Source: Ascaphus truei (lineage: Eukaryota > Chordata > Amphibia > Anura > Ascaphidae). From it: DNA of 64,000 bases. The stretch is taken from assembly GCA_036426205.1 (NCBI GenBank), contig CM071567.1:295295752-295359751 (forward strand), in the 5' to 3' direction. The notes beneath the pieces were generated by a model, which was not told where the DNA came from, did not search any database, and saw only the letters and a program-made list of their open reading frames with translations. The position numbers were made by a program, and so were the translations under genes. This document shows positions 1 to 12,276 of this stretch, piece after piece (position 1 is the first letter of the stretch; each line of letters starts with the position of its first letter).

Positions 1-528
1 GGTGCATCCACAAGCTCCTAGTGATGTCAGTGCAGCCGGGACTTTTCTACAATAAGCGGTTCCTCCACAGCCCCAGATGGAATAAGAGGGGGAGAGGGAG
101 ACTTGGAAGTCGAGCCCCTCTTCCCCCTCACGGGTCTCGGCCCGCTCATCTGGGGTACCCAGAGGATATATATGGGTCTAGTTACCACCAAACATGTCCC
201 TGCCCCCCACACAATACACAACACCCAACAAACATAAATAAATAAATAAAGATCATCTCCATGTCAAATAGTGCCCCACATAGGGTGACACAGGATCTGG
301 GAATCACACAAGATCTGGGAATCGCACAAGAAAGAAGTTAAACCCATATGATCTCATATAACAGAGATGATTAACATTTTATTAAAAAATAGTAGTATAT
401 ATGGAGAAGATATGTTATATGGGTTAGAGGTATATTATTGTTATGTTGAGTACATGTGTATATATATATATGTGTATGTTTGTGTGGGTGTACATATGTT
501 TGTATATATGTGTGTTATTACATATTAC
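1..528. other. AT-rich intergenic DNA, no gene recognised
   Basis: No coding region or known repeat is recognised. The first 240 bases are moderately GC-rich and end in a short TAAA-type run (about 233-250). A TA/TG-rich low-complexity stretch lies at about 455-520. The short open frames here have no recognisable domain. Confidence 0.4.
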
Positions 529-684
529 CAGTGGTTGACAGGTCACCGGGAAATCTACTCGCCACACGAGAGGGTCTGCTCGCCACCTGGTGCCAGGCGT
601 GTGCTGCTTGGGCCAATGTTTACTCGCCCGGGGGTTGGGTCCACTCGCCCGGGGCGAGCAGGTGTGTGGGTTTGTCGAACACTG
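529..684. mobile_element. hAT-type MITE, 156 bp, perfect 8-bp target duplication
   Basis: The element begins CAGTGGTTGACA and ends TGTCGAACACTG, imperfect terminal inverted repeats of about 12 bp. It is flanked on both sides by the same 8 bases, CATATTAC (521-528 and 685-692), the duplication size of hAT transposons. The interior is CpG-rich with several CTCGCC/GGCGAG units. It has no coding capacity, so it would need a transposase in trans. Confidence 0.8.
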
Positions 685-692
685 CATATTAC

Positions 693-1291
693 TATATACG
701 CTATATAAGATTCCGCTATGATAAATATCTGCTGTTTCGGTTTGGCTGTATACGGTGTGCTACGAGAAGGTCTATTATGTCACGTCATAAGGACTACATC
801 AGTGATGGAGACTTTTCAGCACATGCGGACTCGTTCGATATAAATATATTTATCTCTATATGAAGAAGCGGGTTATATGGAGGATACATACAATACAATT
901 TACATATTATTTGTCTCTACGGATTGAAATTACCGCACGTATTGTATCCATATGCTAATGTTTCTCGTGTCATATCTGCCTTATATGTTCGGGAAGATGG
1001 TGTGCAGACATATATATATACATGTTTAAAATTTCATAAGTTAGCTTAATTAAAGCTGTTTAGAAGATGTTCACATTAGATAAGATTACAAACATAAGGG
1101 CTCAACGGCCTAAGGTTACTGTTATTTTGCCAAGGTTAACCCCGCTAACCCCATTACCAGTAATAGCACTATCTAGATTACAATCGGGATTCAAGGTTCA
1201 TGGTCATTAAGGTCACTGTTAGTGGCACTGAGATGATGTCACTATCATTTTATGTTGCAGTTCACAAAATATGCTTTGCTTTTTCCTTTTT
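693..1291. other. Unique AT-rich DNA, nothing recognised
   Basis: AT-rich sequence between the small hAT MITE and the LINE. I see no coding frame, terminal repeat or tandem array in it. The T-rich end (about 1281-1291) may be the left copy of a short LINE target duplication. Confidence 0.35.
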
Positions 1292-4200
1292 GAAAAGTGC
1301 CGGGGGAGATACTCCCCTTCGAGCATGTGTCCCCTTCATCGGTCCCCAAATATGAGGGACCGATTCCAAGACCCAGGGTGGGATATCTTCAACACAGGAG
1401 ACTGGCCCATCTTTAAAATGGAGTCAGAAGACCCACCCTTTGGGCACAGGAGCTACTCTCGGGGGCTCCCGAGATACGCCCTTGTTTTTTGTTTATCCCT
1501 TTTTACAATTTTATTATTATTTTCTTTTTCCCGTTTTAGCCCTCTTGTCGCTTCCCCTGTCTTGTCTACCTTTCCCTGCCCTCTCCCTTTCCCCTCCCTC
1601 TCCAGGGAGCATGGATTCCACCCAGAGCGTCTAACCGACACGATAGTTTGGGACACATCCGCCAGAAACCTCAGATATAATTTCACAAGTAAGTATGCAG
1701 ATCACTATATATATCATTCCCTGCTTCGTAATACATGGCGTTAACATTAATCTCTCACAATGTGAAGGGCTTTAATAGCCCAATCAAAAGAAAGATTGCC
1801 TTTACAGATTACAAGAGAAAACAAGCGGATGTGCTATTTCTACAAGAAACACACTTTAGTAATAATAGCTCCCCCAGGTTCCTAGATAGGGGCTTCTCCC
1901 AATTTTATACAGCATCAGCATCGGTCAAAAAACGTGGGGTAGCCATCGTATTTAACAACTCAATCCCATTTATTCTCCAGACAATCAAAAAAGATGTAGA
2001 TGGTCGTTATATCATTTTAACAGGGACCATACATGAGCAGCCTATTACGTTGGCCTCCCTCTACGCGCCCTGTACACAGGATGCGTCCTTTTTTGACAGA
2101 TTCTTCCGCCTGCTAAACTCAGCAGCTAAGGGATACACTATAATAGCAGGAGATTTTAACATCACAATGCAATCCTCAATAGACAGATCAGGGGGAAATG
2201 ACTCCGATAATAAAAAAGCTCAAAATTCCCTGCACAATGCCCTGAAAGATAATCAATTAGTAGACATATGGAGGGAGCTCCACCCTACGACAAGGGACTA
2301 CACTTTCTATTCCCACCCACACACCTCATATAGCAGAATCGATTATCTCTTCGTTTCGTGCCACCTGGTCCCTAAGGTCAATCATACAAAGATCCATGAT
2401 ATTTCATGGTCTGACCATGCACCAATTGAGCTCAGGTGCAACAATATTCAGACCAATAGACCAGGCGCAAACTGGAAACTTAATGAATCCATTCTTAAAA
2501 TACCCGAAACCTGCGAAACGATAGGTCAAGAAATAACTCAATTCTTTGAGATAAACACAGGCTCTGTGGAATCCCATATGACTTTATGGGAGGCTCATAA
2601 AGCAACGCTAAGGGGCATAATAATTAATCTCACTGCTAAAAGAAAACGAGTGAGGGATTCCAAAATTCGGACGCTCCAATCCAAATTGAATTCCCTTTCA
2701 TCGAGTCATAAGACCAATCCCGATCCACTTACGACACAGGAACTTAAAGATACAAAAATTGAATTGAATATGTTATTGACTTCCCGGGCGGATAACTCCC
2801 TATGTTGGTCTAAGAGGAAGTTTTATGAAAAAGCTAACAGGCCGGATACGATGCTGGCGCGCGCACTGAAAGATAGGCAATCTAAGTTTAATATCCAAGC
2901 TATACGCTTACAATCGGGTGTACTTACGGCCAATCCTAAAAAAATAGTGGAAGAATTCGGTTCATTTTATGGCTCCCTATACGACGGTAAGAAGGTGGCA
3001 CACAATAACAACACGAGCAGCGCACTAAGAGATTTCTTAGCCAGCTCAAAACTGGAGAGATTGACAGAGCTAGACAGAGAAGCTATTGGCGCTGACTTCA
3101 CATTGGAAGAAGTGTCGCAGGCCATCAAGGAGCTTAAGCCATCAAAGGCACCAGGCCCTGATGGCTTTTCGGGGCTTTATTATAAGAAATTTTCCGAATC
3201 ACTTGCTCCGAGGCTGCTCCAAATGTTTAATGCTATCTTAGCAGGAGCCCCTATTCCTGGGGACATGCTGCGGGCGTTTATATCACTTATACATAAACCT
3301 GGCAAAGATCCGCTAAATTGTTAAAGCTATAGGCCAATATCTCTAATTAATACCGATATCAAAATATATGCGAAATTATTGGCCAACAGATTAAGTCACA
3401 TCCTACCCAGACTAATACACCCAGATCAGGTCGGTTTTGTTAAGGGGAGGCAGGCAGCGGATAACACCCGACGATTTATTGATCTGTTGGAATTGGCTAA
3501 CAAAAATAACACACAAAGCATGCTATTAAGTCTGGATGCAGAAAAAGCTTTTGATAGGATAGACTGGCCATACTTAAAAGAGACGCTCGCGGCATTTGGC
3601 TTCGGAAATCGGGTGAGTAGAGCGATTATGTCACTATACTCAGGCCCAACCGCCAGGGTCATACATCAGGGCTTCCCCTCGGTCCCATTTCAAATCCAGA
3701 GTGGCACAAGACAGGGATGCCCTTTATCTCCCCTCCTGTTCGCCCTATGTATTGAACCCCTCGCGGCACGAATTCGAGATAGCCCGGATATCTCAGGGTT
3801 AAACGTTTACTCCCAATCACATAAAGCGGCCCTCTATGCTGATGATATCCTATTAATTATCTCCAAACCCCTTACGTCATTACCTAACCTGTTTGACCTA
3901 CTAGATAAATTCTCCAAGGTCTCAGGTTTCAAGATTAACCAATCCAAATCTGAAGCTCTGAATATCAACCTCCCTAGACATACAGAGAAATTACTGAAAC
4001 TAAATTTCAATTTTAACTGGCAAAAGAACTCGATAAAATATTTGGGGACCTATATCACCAAAGATGCAAAAAGCATCTATAAAGCAAATTATCCCAAACT
4101 GATCTGGACTCTAAAACAAGACCTAATCAGATGGTCTTCCAAGAAGATTTCTTGGATCGGAAGGATTCACAGCGTTAAGATGAATCTACTTCCCCGTATC

Positions 4201-5970
4201 CTATACCTCTTCCAGACACTACCTGTGCCACTCAAACTGAAGGACATACTCTCACTTCAGTCTGGAATATCTAATTTTATCTGGGGAGGTAAAAAACCGA
4301 GAGTAAATAAGTTATCTATGAAGAGACCTATTTTAGCGGGTGGCCTAGCGGTACCCTGCCTGTTGTCATATTTTAAAGCGGCTCAATTAAGCCAGGTCAT
4401 ACAATGGCATTCCGACCCCAAATTAAAAAGATGGGTTGAGCTTGAACATGCGGCTTGCTCCCCTTTAGAGCTTAACAATTTGATTTGGCTACCTAAAACA
4501 TCAAGGAAAAACACTATTTTACCGCTCACCTCAATAGCTAACTCCTTATCTGTTTGGGAAGCATCAAGATTAAAAAACTCACTTACTTCAGCAAATTCCC
4601 TGATGTCACCCATTTGGAATAATCCTAGCTTTGCACCGGGTCTTATTGGTCATAATCACTCAATTTGGAAACAAAAAGGCTATACTAGACTCAAAGATCT
4701 GGAGGGCCATGATCTAAAAATTAAATCTTTTGACCATATCAGACTAGAAAAAGACATCCCCCACACTGAATTCCATAAATACCTCCAGCTCAGATCATTT
4801 TATAATAAATTTGCCCCATACCCCCCATTAGCGAATTTTGAAAAGCTCTGTCGGGCAGAAACCGACACTAAGGGACTCATATCTACGATATACAGAGAGG
4901 TAATCGAGCCTGCAATCTCAAAGCACCAATCACCTACATTCCGTACCCAATGGGAAAGGGACCTAGGGGAGACCTTGGACGACGAAGAGTGGAAGGCTAT
5001 ATTCCTAGGAGCCGCAAAAAGTTCTATATGCACCACACTGAAGGAGAACGCATATAAAGTTCTTATGAGATGGTACCTCACCCCACTCAAATTATCTAAG
5101 TTTATACCAGGGTCCTCCCCATTGTGCCCTAAACAATGTGGAGGAACAGCTGACCTGTTACATATGCTGTGGTCTTGCCCGCTGATATACCCGCTATGGG
5201 AAAAGATCAGAAATTGGATCCAGAGAGTTTTCGATCTCACTATTCCCCCAGACCCGTGGCTGTTTCTCATGAACAGACCCCTAAAGAACCTATCAAAATC
5301 ACACAATAAACTAATTGCACATTTTGCTCTAGCTACGCGGTGCGAGATCGCAGCACTATGGAAACGCCCCGATATTCCAATTATCCCAAAGATTCGGAAT
5401 CGTATTTGGTTTATCTGCCAGATGGAAAAGTTAACGAGCTTAGTTAATGACACTGGTGACAATTATCTAAAAGTTTGGGCCCCCTGGCTTGCCCAAACAG
5501 ACATCCCTGGGGTAGAGCGTAACACAATTTGGCTATAATAGTAATAAATGCGTTCTCCTTTGGGGGCATGAGAACCAACCCCACACATAGCACCTCATAC
5601 TCCTTACGCCCAATCACTTATTCTACAGAAAAGCCTCACTAGTTGATACATAGTCCTCACGCTGTCCTGGTGTTCCCCAGATGTATTCTTGTCCTTGGAT
5701 ACACCTTCCCCCTCTCCTTCCCCCCCACCCCCTCCCTTACCTCCACCCCCCCCCCCTTGGTTTTTTTTTTTTTTTTATATATTATTATTTACCCCAGTAC
5801 CTTACACATGACGATTCCCACTCACGTGGTTAAGTAGGGCTCGAAAAACTACGTGAGTTTATTATGCTTTTGTTATTGTATATGATATGCTAAATATGCA
5901 CCTGATGTCTTTTTTTTTATGTATATCATGCATTTATGTATAATAAAATACAAGTTATAAAAAAAAAAAA
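1292..5970 (+). mobile_element. L1/Tx1-clade LINE, 5'-truncated, with 3' UTR and A-tail
   Basis: Non-LTR retrotransposon in sense orientation. It holds about 440 bases upstream of ORF2 (inter-ORF region or ORF1 tail), the whole of ORF2, a 3' UTR of about 430 bases with C- and T-rich runs (5725-5776), AATAAA at 5942-5947 and an A-run at 5959-5970. The left edge is uncertain. I put it near 1292 because TCCTTTTT occurs at 1284-1291 and again after the tail at 5974-5981, a possible but low-complexity target duplication. ORF1 is missing, which suggests 5' truncation on insertion. The A-tail and the nearly open ORF2 suggest a young copy. Confidence 0.85.
1735..5538 (+). pseudogene. Tx1-type LINE ORF2 (endonuclease + reverse transcriptase), one in-frame stop
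   Basis: The frame runs 1,267 codons with a single in-frame TAA at 3322-3324 (codon 530), so two open pieces (1735-3321 and 3325-5535) lie in the same frame. Residues 1-230 are an apurinic-type endonuclease: SHNVKG at 7-12, LQETH around E38, AGDFN at 138-142, RIDY at 201-204 and SDHAP at 226-230 supply the catalytic set. The RT region includes PGPDG at 473, LDAEKAFD with the first aspartate at 601, TRQGCPLSPLLF, and YADD at 701-704 (3835-3846). A C-terminal C-x3-C-x7-H-x4-C knuckle starts at C1131 (5125-5178). Length and domain order fit L1/Tx1 ORF2. The protein would nick DNA and prime reverse transcription of its own RNA. The stop lies between the PGPDG and YRPIS blocks, so an unsuppressed product would lack RT activity. 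Confidence 0.93.
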
Positions 5971-7588
5971 TTGTCCTTTTTATTTATTTGTATTTCTAAT
6001 GTCAGTATTGTTAATTTGTATTAAATTTAATATTTTGGAAAGTATTCTTAAATACTTTAAAAAAAAATCTAATGTTTGCATATGCCCCTTTGACTGCCCC
6101 TTTGACTGCACCATTACAGTCTCCATTTTTGTATTTAAACCCAATCGTAGCAAATGCAAAATAGTTGGGAATAGCTGTAGCCATATTTGTCATGGATACA
6201 TCTCAAGAAAAGAATTGTGATGTCTGAAAGAATTATGAACAATTCTGAGATTGGTCCAATGTATCTTTTTTTCACCCTCATCTACTACAGTATGTAACTA
6301 TGTAATATATTCAGCATGACTATTTCTCTTCTTCTCCCATTAACCTTACAGGTTACAAAAGCCCACCCCAAATAAAATATACTAAGCTCTATAACTTATA
6401 AGTAGCAAACTGGTTTGTAATTTATTTACAGTACTTAGCATTTTTACGTTCCTGTAATTTATTTTCCTGTCCTCGCCACCTACATTACCTTTATTGTATA
6501 TCTGATATTCTTAACAAACCTTCAGACTTTACATTACACTCCTTTGCTCAATGTTATTTATATACATATTAAACAACACGAGTAACACTGCACCATGAAG
6601 AATATGTTTCATTAATGATTGTTCTCTGCTTTCACTGTTGCTAGAGACTTTGTTTCCAGTTTAATTGGGACTCTATTTCAGAAACAACAATAATGGTTAT
6701 GCTTATGTATTTTTGCATGGATTTCACCTAATTGTTTGACAATTTTGAGATTTGTTTTATGTCTGTGCTTGAGAGTGCAAGCGTTTTAAAAACAAAAAAG
6801 GCAGGAAGCTTAATTTCTTTCACAAGATGACTCCAACATCTTATCAATGGCAAACTATTTTATTGCATATTACCCTGATAATGCTATTAAGGTGCAATGA
6901 AGGACTAGTAACAACTTAAGCAGTACTTTTTGTATCCTTTTAATTTACTTCCCTTTTAAATACACCAGCATTTTGCAATGAAACTGGGATATTAGTGCAC
7001 AATCATTTTTGTGGTGTATCTCAAATATGGCCATTATATTTTTAAGGAACACTAAAACTTATCCCAACTAATGCTAGTGCTCAGCTGTGCGAAATGGTAG
7101 AATAGATGTTTCCTACCATAACCCCATAAACACTTCCAATTAATTAGGTAAAAAAGGTTATACAAATCCTATCTTGTAATAAGTTAAAAAACCACACTTT
7201 ATTTCAGTAAAACAAATTAAATATGAGGGCTACATACATATCACTTTAATGGTTGTTTTCCCTGTACAGTATTGTATTCTATTTACACATGTAATCGAAT
7301 CTTTTGACTCTAAAGTCTGCTCTACCCTCCACCAAAAGATCTACACCAAGGTGGAGATGGGCCCTGCCCCCCCCCCCCCCCCCCGAAATATCTTGGGGAC
7401 TTTTTTAAATGCCAAGACAGGTCACACCCTTCACAGTCCTCAGACTCACAGTTACGTGCAGGCTCTGAAATGGAGTCAGAAGGAGAATCATGGGCTAACA
7501 TTCCACAAAGATGGACATTGAAGACATCTTTGGAAATATAAAAGTCCTGCTCCAATTTAGCTACAAATAGCCCTGCTAGAATAAAGTA
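5971..7588. other. Unique AT-rich DNA with a poly-C run
   Basis: About 1.6 kb with no gene or known repeat. An 18-base C-run lies at 7367-7384. The short frames at 7249-7521 (+) and 7322-7600 (-) cross that C-run and have no protein features, so I do not call them genes. Confidence 0.4.
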
Positions 7589-7985
7589 CTGCTGCGACAC
7601 ACTTTATTCGAGCAAATACCCAGTATGTACCTGGCAGATACCTGGAATGCGCCGCTCCTCACCTCTGACAAGCCCCGTTGCGTTTGCCTTCCCAGCCTGG
7701 GTTCATGCCTGGCTGACGGGCGGCTGATCTGTTAAATGATAATGATTAGGATTTAATAGGCTGCAATGCTTCGCGTGTCTACCAGATGGCATAAATTCAT
7801 GAATTGTAATGCAGTATATATATATATACTGTGCAGTATTGCAGCCAGCGGGAATAAAATGCTTCAATCCCTGCCTGGAAAATAACGCAATGCACTCGGG
7901 CAGAAAACAGTCACAAACCTCAATACACCCGAGTATACCCGAATTCGTGGGACTAGCCGAGCTCGAATAAAGTGTGTCGCCAGTG
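7589..7985. mobile_element. TA-flanked MITE with 20-bp perfect inverted repeats (Tc1/mariner-like)
   Basis: GCGACACACTTTATTCGAGC at 7594-7613 is matched by its exact reverse complement at 7961-7980. The outer few bases also correspond (CTGCT... and ...CCAGTG), and TA lies on both sides (7587-7588, 7986-7987), as expected for Tc1/mariner-type insertion. The 397-bp interior is non-coding and contains a (TA)n hairpin near 7815-7835. A second, more diverged member lies at 10638-10885. Confidence 0.75.
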
Positions 7986-7989
7986 TAGG

Positions 7990-8570
7990 ACCTGTTCTGC
8001 CATGGAGCAAGGACAGACTCCCTCGAAAGGAAGCTGGAAGAAATGATAGCGGCTCAGAACAAAACAGGCCAGAGCCTGGTGCAGCTCCAGGAACATTTAG
8101 AGAATAGGGACTGGAGGAATAACCTCAGAATCCAAGGCATCCCTGGGTCAGTGTTGGTGCTAAAAGAGTTCTTTGCAAAATGGCTCACCTCCATGCTGCC
8201 AGACCGGTCCTAAAGATCTATAATACTTGACCAAAGTCATTGGTCCCTGAGGGCAAAGCCCCCACCTGGAGATCGTCCAGGGATGTCTCTGAGACGATTC
8301 CAACTAAGAAGGTTTTTTTTCTTTGCAGCTCAGAGTTATGGAGACCTCTCCTTTGACAATATCCCGCTACAAGTTTTTCAGGACCTATTCCCATCTACAC
8401 TCTCAAGATGGTACAACCTGCATGATGTACTGTAAGAGCAGTGCTCTGGGGAAAAAAATTCATGAATCAGTGGGCCCTCCATTCAGTCATTAGAAATGGC
8501 AACACCGTTTCTCTAAAAACCCCACAGACAGATTGGCATTTCTACCTTGATTAGGAATTTCTCCTACTTC
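7990..8570 (+). pseudogene. Tx1-type LINE ORF1 relic
   Basis: Conceptual translation gives ORF1-like blocks in changing frames. The stretch 8090-8210 reads EHLENRDWRNNLRIQGIP and continues to LPDRS before a stop. About 8335-8430 reads DLSFDNIPLQVFQDLFPSTL. These match the N-R-R-N-N-L-R-I-x-G-I-P and I-x-x-F-x-D-L-S/F-P-x-T-L blocks typical of Tx1/L1 ORF1 RNA-binding proteins. Several stops and frameshifts make it non-functional. It lies in the same orientation as, and upstream of, the ORF2 relic at 11010-16060, so both probably come from one old insertion. Confidence 0.7.
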
Positions 8571-10001
8571 ATCTCTGACCGCTAAAGGGATAAGGAAAAA
8601 CTCAGGTCATCCTAGTCTATTCCCAAACTAAGGAGGAGCCCTATGAGGCTTCTTAGTGTCGGTGAGTAGCGGACTACAAAGGCAAGGTGCCTTTCCCATG
8701 GACAAATGAACACATAAACTACTATCTGACTGGACAGTAAGAACACTTTCCCTGAGACCCTAGCTAAACCCTAGGTCACAATCAAGCTGCCTGTACCCTG
8801 ATTGACAACACACATAGACATGGTCACTAGGCTTTCCTGGGATAACTCACATTTGGCCCCCAACCTGACCAAAGAACCAGGGAGGCTTCCCTTTACTCCT
8901 ATCCAAGGGGAAGTTATTACATCCAGAGGTCACTATGGTTATGCTCATCTGCTATCTGCAGCCCCCTGGAGCTACTCCCCTGAACATGCTCATCCTGGTG
9001 TCTGTGTTTTTTCATGGATACCAGGGACCTGAGCATTGTACATGCAATTCCTTTTACACTGGTGGGATCTACAGCTCTGCATATAAGCCGGTTCCTGTTC
9101 CCCAGGATCAACCAGGCAAGATATTAGCACCCCAAAGATAAAACTAGCCGCACAGGAGAGACCTGGTTAACTGTTAAGATCTCATTGCCCCTTTATTTAA
9201 ATCTATGCCACAATTTACTTATAATTGCTTTGTATGATTTAATATGTAACTAAAAAAATAGATACAATCATAAAGGCTGAAGAGTTTACAAATATACACA
9301 CTTTCATTCTGGGCATGGGAGAGCCCTAACAAAAGCAATACCATGGGACAGATGGGTTTTAATGTCCTGTGAATCCATGGACCCATGGATCCAGTTATGG
9401 GCAGGCAGCCATAATTGTGGACTGGGGCTTCCATGGCACTAGAGGGTGGGAGCAGACGGACATAAGCTACAAACAGTATCTAATCATTAACCCCATTTGT
9501 TTTCTTCCCTGCCTCAATTTGCTTACATTTATTTTCCTAAGTACCAGCATCGGTTAGGGCTGTGGAGTACGGGGAGGCTTGGGCATAGCAATTACAAAGC
9601 TATACCCTGTACACGCTTACGGTTTATGCCCAACAAATGCCTGAGAACCTTGCCATGATTTGTTTATCCCTCCAAGGGTACTCTTTAATCAGGCAATAAC
9701 GGTGACCTCCAAAAGTAGACCCAGATGGACGATCCAAGGTTAACGCTAACATTATATACTCAATATTTGAAATTCCCTACTTTTGATAGACGGCAGAAAT
9801 CCCTACCTTTTTTTTTTTTAAAGATGTTATAAGGTTTCATAGTTGAACTATCTCTGATCAGCTGTTGGAGAGAACACCTCTGGTATCACATTGTTCTCAT
9901 GTTTATTAATCCATATTCCTATTTTAACTTCCTGTATTCATAGCTCGTGGATGTCCCGAGTCCTGGACCGTTACTTGTCTGTCAGTGTTTGGCGGTCTTA
10001 A
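8571..10001 (+). mobile_element. Probable inter-ORF / ORF2 5' part of the old Tx1 LINE
   Basis: This stretch joins the ORF1 relic to the ORF2 relic, so by position it should be the inter-ORF region and the first ORF2 codons. I can read only weak ORF2-like words around 9740-9790. The last bases before the TAA-flanked MITE (about 9990-10001), joined across that insertion, give a frame that runs into the LIQETHF endonuclease block. The rest is too decayed, or may hide further insertions. Confidence 0.4.
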
Positions 10002-11006
10002 TGGAGCCTATTCACTAAACTTCAATAAGTGAATTAATGCTGGTTAAGTGCCCTTTTCAAGCAAAATTGCATGTGTAGCTATTCACAAAGCTTCAATAAC
10101 GTGGCAATATTGCACTGAAATGGCTTTTTAATGAGGTTTAACATTCTGATGTTAAGAAGCAGTGAGTTAGCTGAAAAAATGCACAAATTCACATTTTTTG
10201 CCAGAAACTGCTATTCACTAAGCTCCGGGATGCATAACATACCATAAAAACGTGCATTCTTTTCTCACAATCTAAAGGGTGGCGAGATCGGAATCGCGAT
10301 TTGCATATCACAGAGTTTATTTTTTTTACTGCATAGGATTGAATCCAGGGGTCTCCGAGGGTATCCGGAGCTGACTCGCATTCATTTATTCATTCATCGC
10401 ATTCGGGGTCCCTGAGGCTCAAGGGTTCAGCTCTGGAGACTCCCTGCTTCAATACTCTGTTATTAAAATTAACATTAAAACTGTGCAATCGCCTGTAAGA
10501 GCTGTGCAGGTAGATGCAGCTCTCTCCGTGCAGCTCTTCCAGACTGCAGTTTAAACAAACACAACAAGTGCGATAAGTATGGGGGAAAAACATACACACA
10601 AAATAGTGCAATGTTGCATTTTTTTTACCGCACTATACTGCTGCGGCCGAGTTTATTCGAGCATTTGCCCGTTCTCGGCCGCAGCAGTTACCTGGCGCAC
10701 GCCGGAGGGTGCCGGGCGCGCGCCGAAGCAGCGGAGGAGAGGCCCGCCGATCGCGGCTTCCCCCTCTCCTCTCCGGGTCCGCCGGGTCCCCCGGAACCCC
10801 CTGCCGCTGTCCCCCACATCGCGGGACACCAGGGCTCTCCCGGCTTGCGGTACTGGCCACACTGCAATAAAGTGTGTCGCCAGTGTAAATGTTTTTTATT
10901 TTTCTTAGTGAATACCGTTTTGACACACATTTCTTATTATGCAGTAAGAAAATGCAAACCCACTCGGCAATGCACTGAACGTATCAAAGTTTACTGATAG
11001 GCCCCA
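10002..11006. mobile_element. TAA-flanked non-autonomous DNA transposon (Harbinger-like), 1,005 bp
   Basis: The left end TGGAGCCTATTCACTAAAC pairs with the reverse complement of the right end (TGGGGCCTATCAGTAAAC), and both sides carry TAA (9999-10001, 11007-11009). A 3-bp TAA/TTA duplication is the Harbinger signature. Removing the element together with one TAA restores a continuous LINE endonuclease frame running into IQETHF, which independently confirms both boundaries. The interior is non-coding and contains a GC-rich TA-flanked MITE at 10638-10885. Confidence 0.8.
10638..10885. mobile_element. TA-flanked MITE nested in the TAA-flanked element
   Basis: It starts CTGCTGCGGCCGAGTTTATTCGAGC and ends AATAAAGTGTGTCGCCAGTG, with TA on each side (10636-10637, 10886-10887). 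The ends match the family of the 7589-7985 MITE (shared TTTATTCGAGC and GTGTGTCGCCAGTG). The interior is very GC- and CpG-rich, which produces several overlapping spurious open frames on both strands. Confidence 0.68.
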
Positions 11007-11009
11007 TAA

Positions 11010-11443
11010 CCTTAATTCAAGAGACACACTTTAAAAAAAACGATAGTTCCGGGACTTTTTGATAAACAATACCAACAATTATTCAATTTTTTACTTAAAA
11101 AAATAAAAGGTGTGACGATCTTGATTAACAAGCAAATACCCTTTGTCTCTGAATTTACAAGAGCAGACAAAGAAGATTCTTGATATTAGCGGGGAATGTT
11201 TTGGGGCAGGACCTCACCATAGCAAATATCTATGCCCCAAAAGAATGTAGTTCAAAATGCCAATTTTTTTAATATCCTTCGGATCATGGCGAAAGGCAAT
11301 GCTATACTATACTAGGAGGAGGTTTCAATCTGACCCTTAACTCAAACCTGGATCTATCCAGCCTACAGGTAATAATCCCATAAACCACAGAAAGCAGACA
11401 ATAGAGCGCTAAATAATTGCCTAAAAGTCCTGCACCTAGAAGA
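11010..11443 (+). pseudogene. Tx1 LINE ORF2 relic, endonuclease domain part 1
   Basis: Blocks read through shifting frames include LIQETHF (11012-11034), LTIANIYAPKE (about 11211-11245), and LGGGFNLTLN (about 11310-11340, equivalent to AGDFN). They end with NNCLKVLHLEE just before the foldback insertion. Stops and frameshifts are frequent. The order matches residues 35-165 of the intact-looking copy at 1735. Confidence 0.75.
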
Positions 11444-12276
11444 AGAGGGGGTGCCCAATGCTACATCCCATTGACAAAACATATACTGTATGAGGAAAAG
11501 TATAAAGTAAAATACTTCAATAATAATAATAATAATATTAAATACTTGGTTATTTAGTTAACCCTTTGGCCAAAGCGTCATAAGCCAGCATACCAACGCC
11601 AAGGTATAACCAAATTAATGCAGGTCCTACACTACACTACCCTGTGAACCCTTCCTTTTACCTCTGTAAGAGGGGAAGAACCATTATAGGTCTTGTTCCT
11701 GCAGCAAATGTAATGACCTTCCAAGTTAAAAAGGTGAAGGAGGAGGAGTGAGCTTTGGGGGGAGGTTCCACCAGCCTCCAAATTGACTGCTACCAGTCAG
11801 AAATTGATTAACACACATTCCTAGCTAGCTCAAACTCCCACACCCACCACATGATGGTGGCTGGTGGCACCTCCCCCCAGAGTTCACTCCTCCTCCTTCA
11901 CCTTTTTAACTTGGGAGGTCATTACATTTGCTGCAGGAACAAGACCTATAATGGTTCTTCCCCTCTTACAGAGGTAAAAGGAAGGGTTCACAGTGTAGTG
12001 TAGTGTAGGACCTGCATTAATTTGTTATACCTTGGCGTTTGTATGCAGGCTTATGACGCTTTGGCCAAAGGGTTAACTAAATAACCAAGTATTTAATATT
12101 ATTATTGAAGTATTTTACTTTATACTTTTCATCATATATGTTTTGTCAGTGGGATGTAGCATTGGGCACCCCCTGTCTCTTGTTATATACAATTGCCACG
12201 CTCAGTAGCTCTCTGGTTGACATAAATATATATTCATCATGTGGTGGGTGTGGGAGTTTGAGCTAGCTGGGAATGT
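11444..12276. mobile_element. Foldback element, 0.8 kb, inserted in LINE ORF2
   Basis: A long inverted repeat: the left arm (about 11446-11790) is the reverse complement of about 11860-12173, with a spacer of about 70 bases. A second inverted pair overlaps it: 11815-11857 matches the reverse complement of 12236-12275 (AGCTAGCTCAAACTCCCACA and its complement). The right half is therefore a unit of about 460 bp bounded by its own inverted repeat, and the left arm is a partial inverted copy. The flanks are CTGCACCTAGAAGA (11430-11443) and CTACACCTAGAAGA (12277-12290), a 14-base duplication with one difference. ORF2 resumes exactly after it. Confidence 0.75.

Noticed and set aside
1271..1744. Separate gene upstream of ORF2 (157-codon frame)
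   Set aside because: It overlaps the LINE inter-ORF region and becomes low-complexity after about 70 codons; more likely an ORF1 tail or untranslated LINE sequence.
10579..10997. Several overlapping frames on both strands
   Set aside because: They fall in the GC-rich interior of a MITE and have no domain features.
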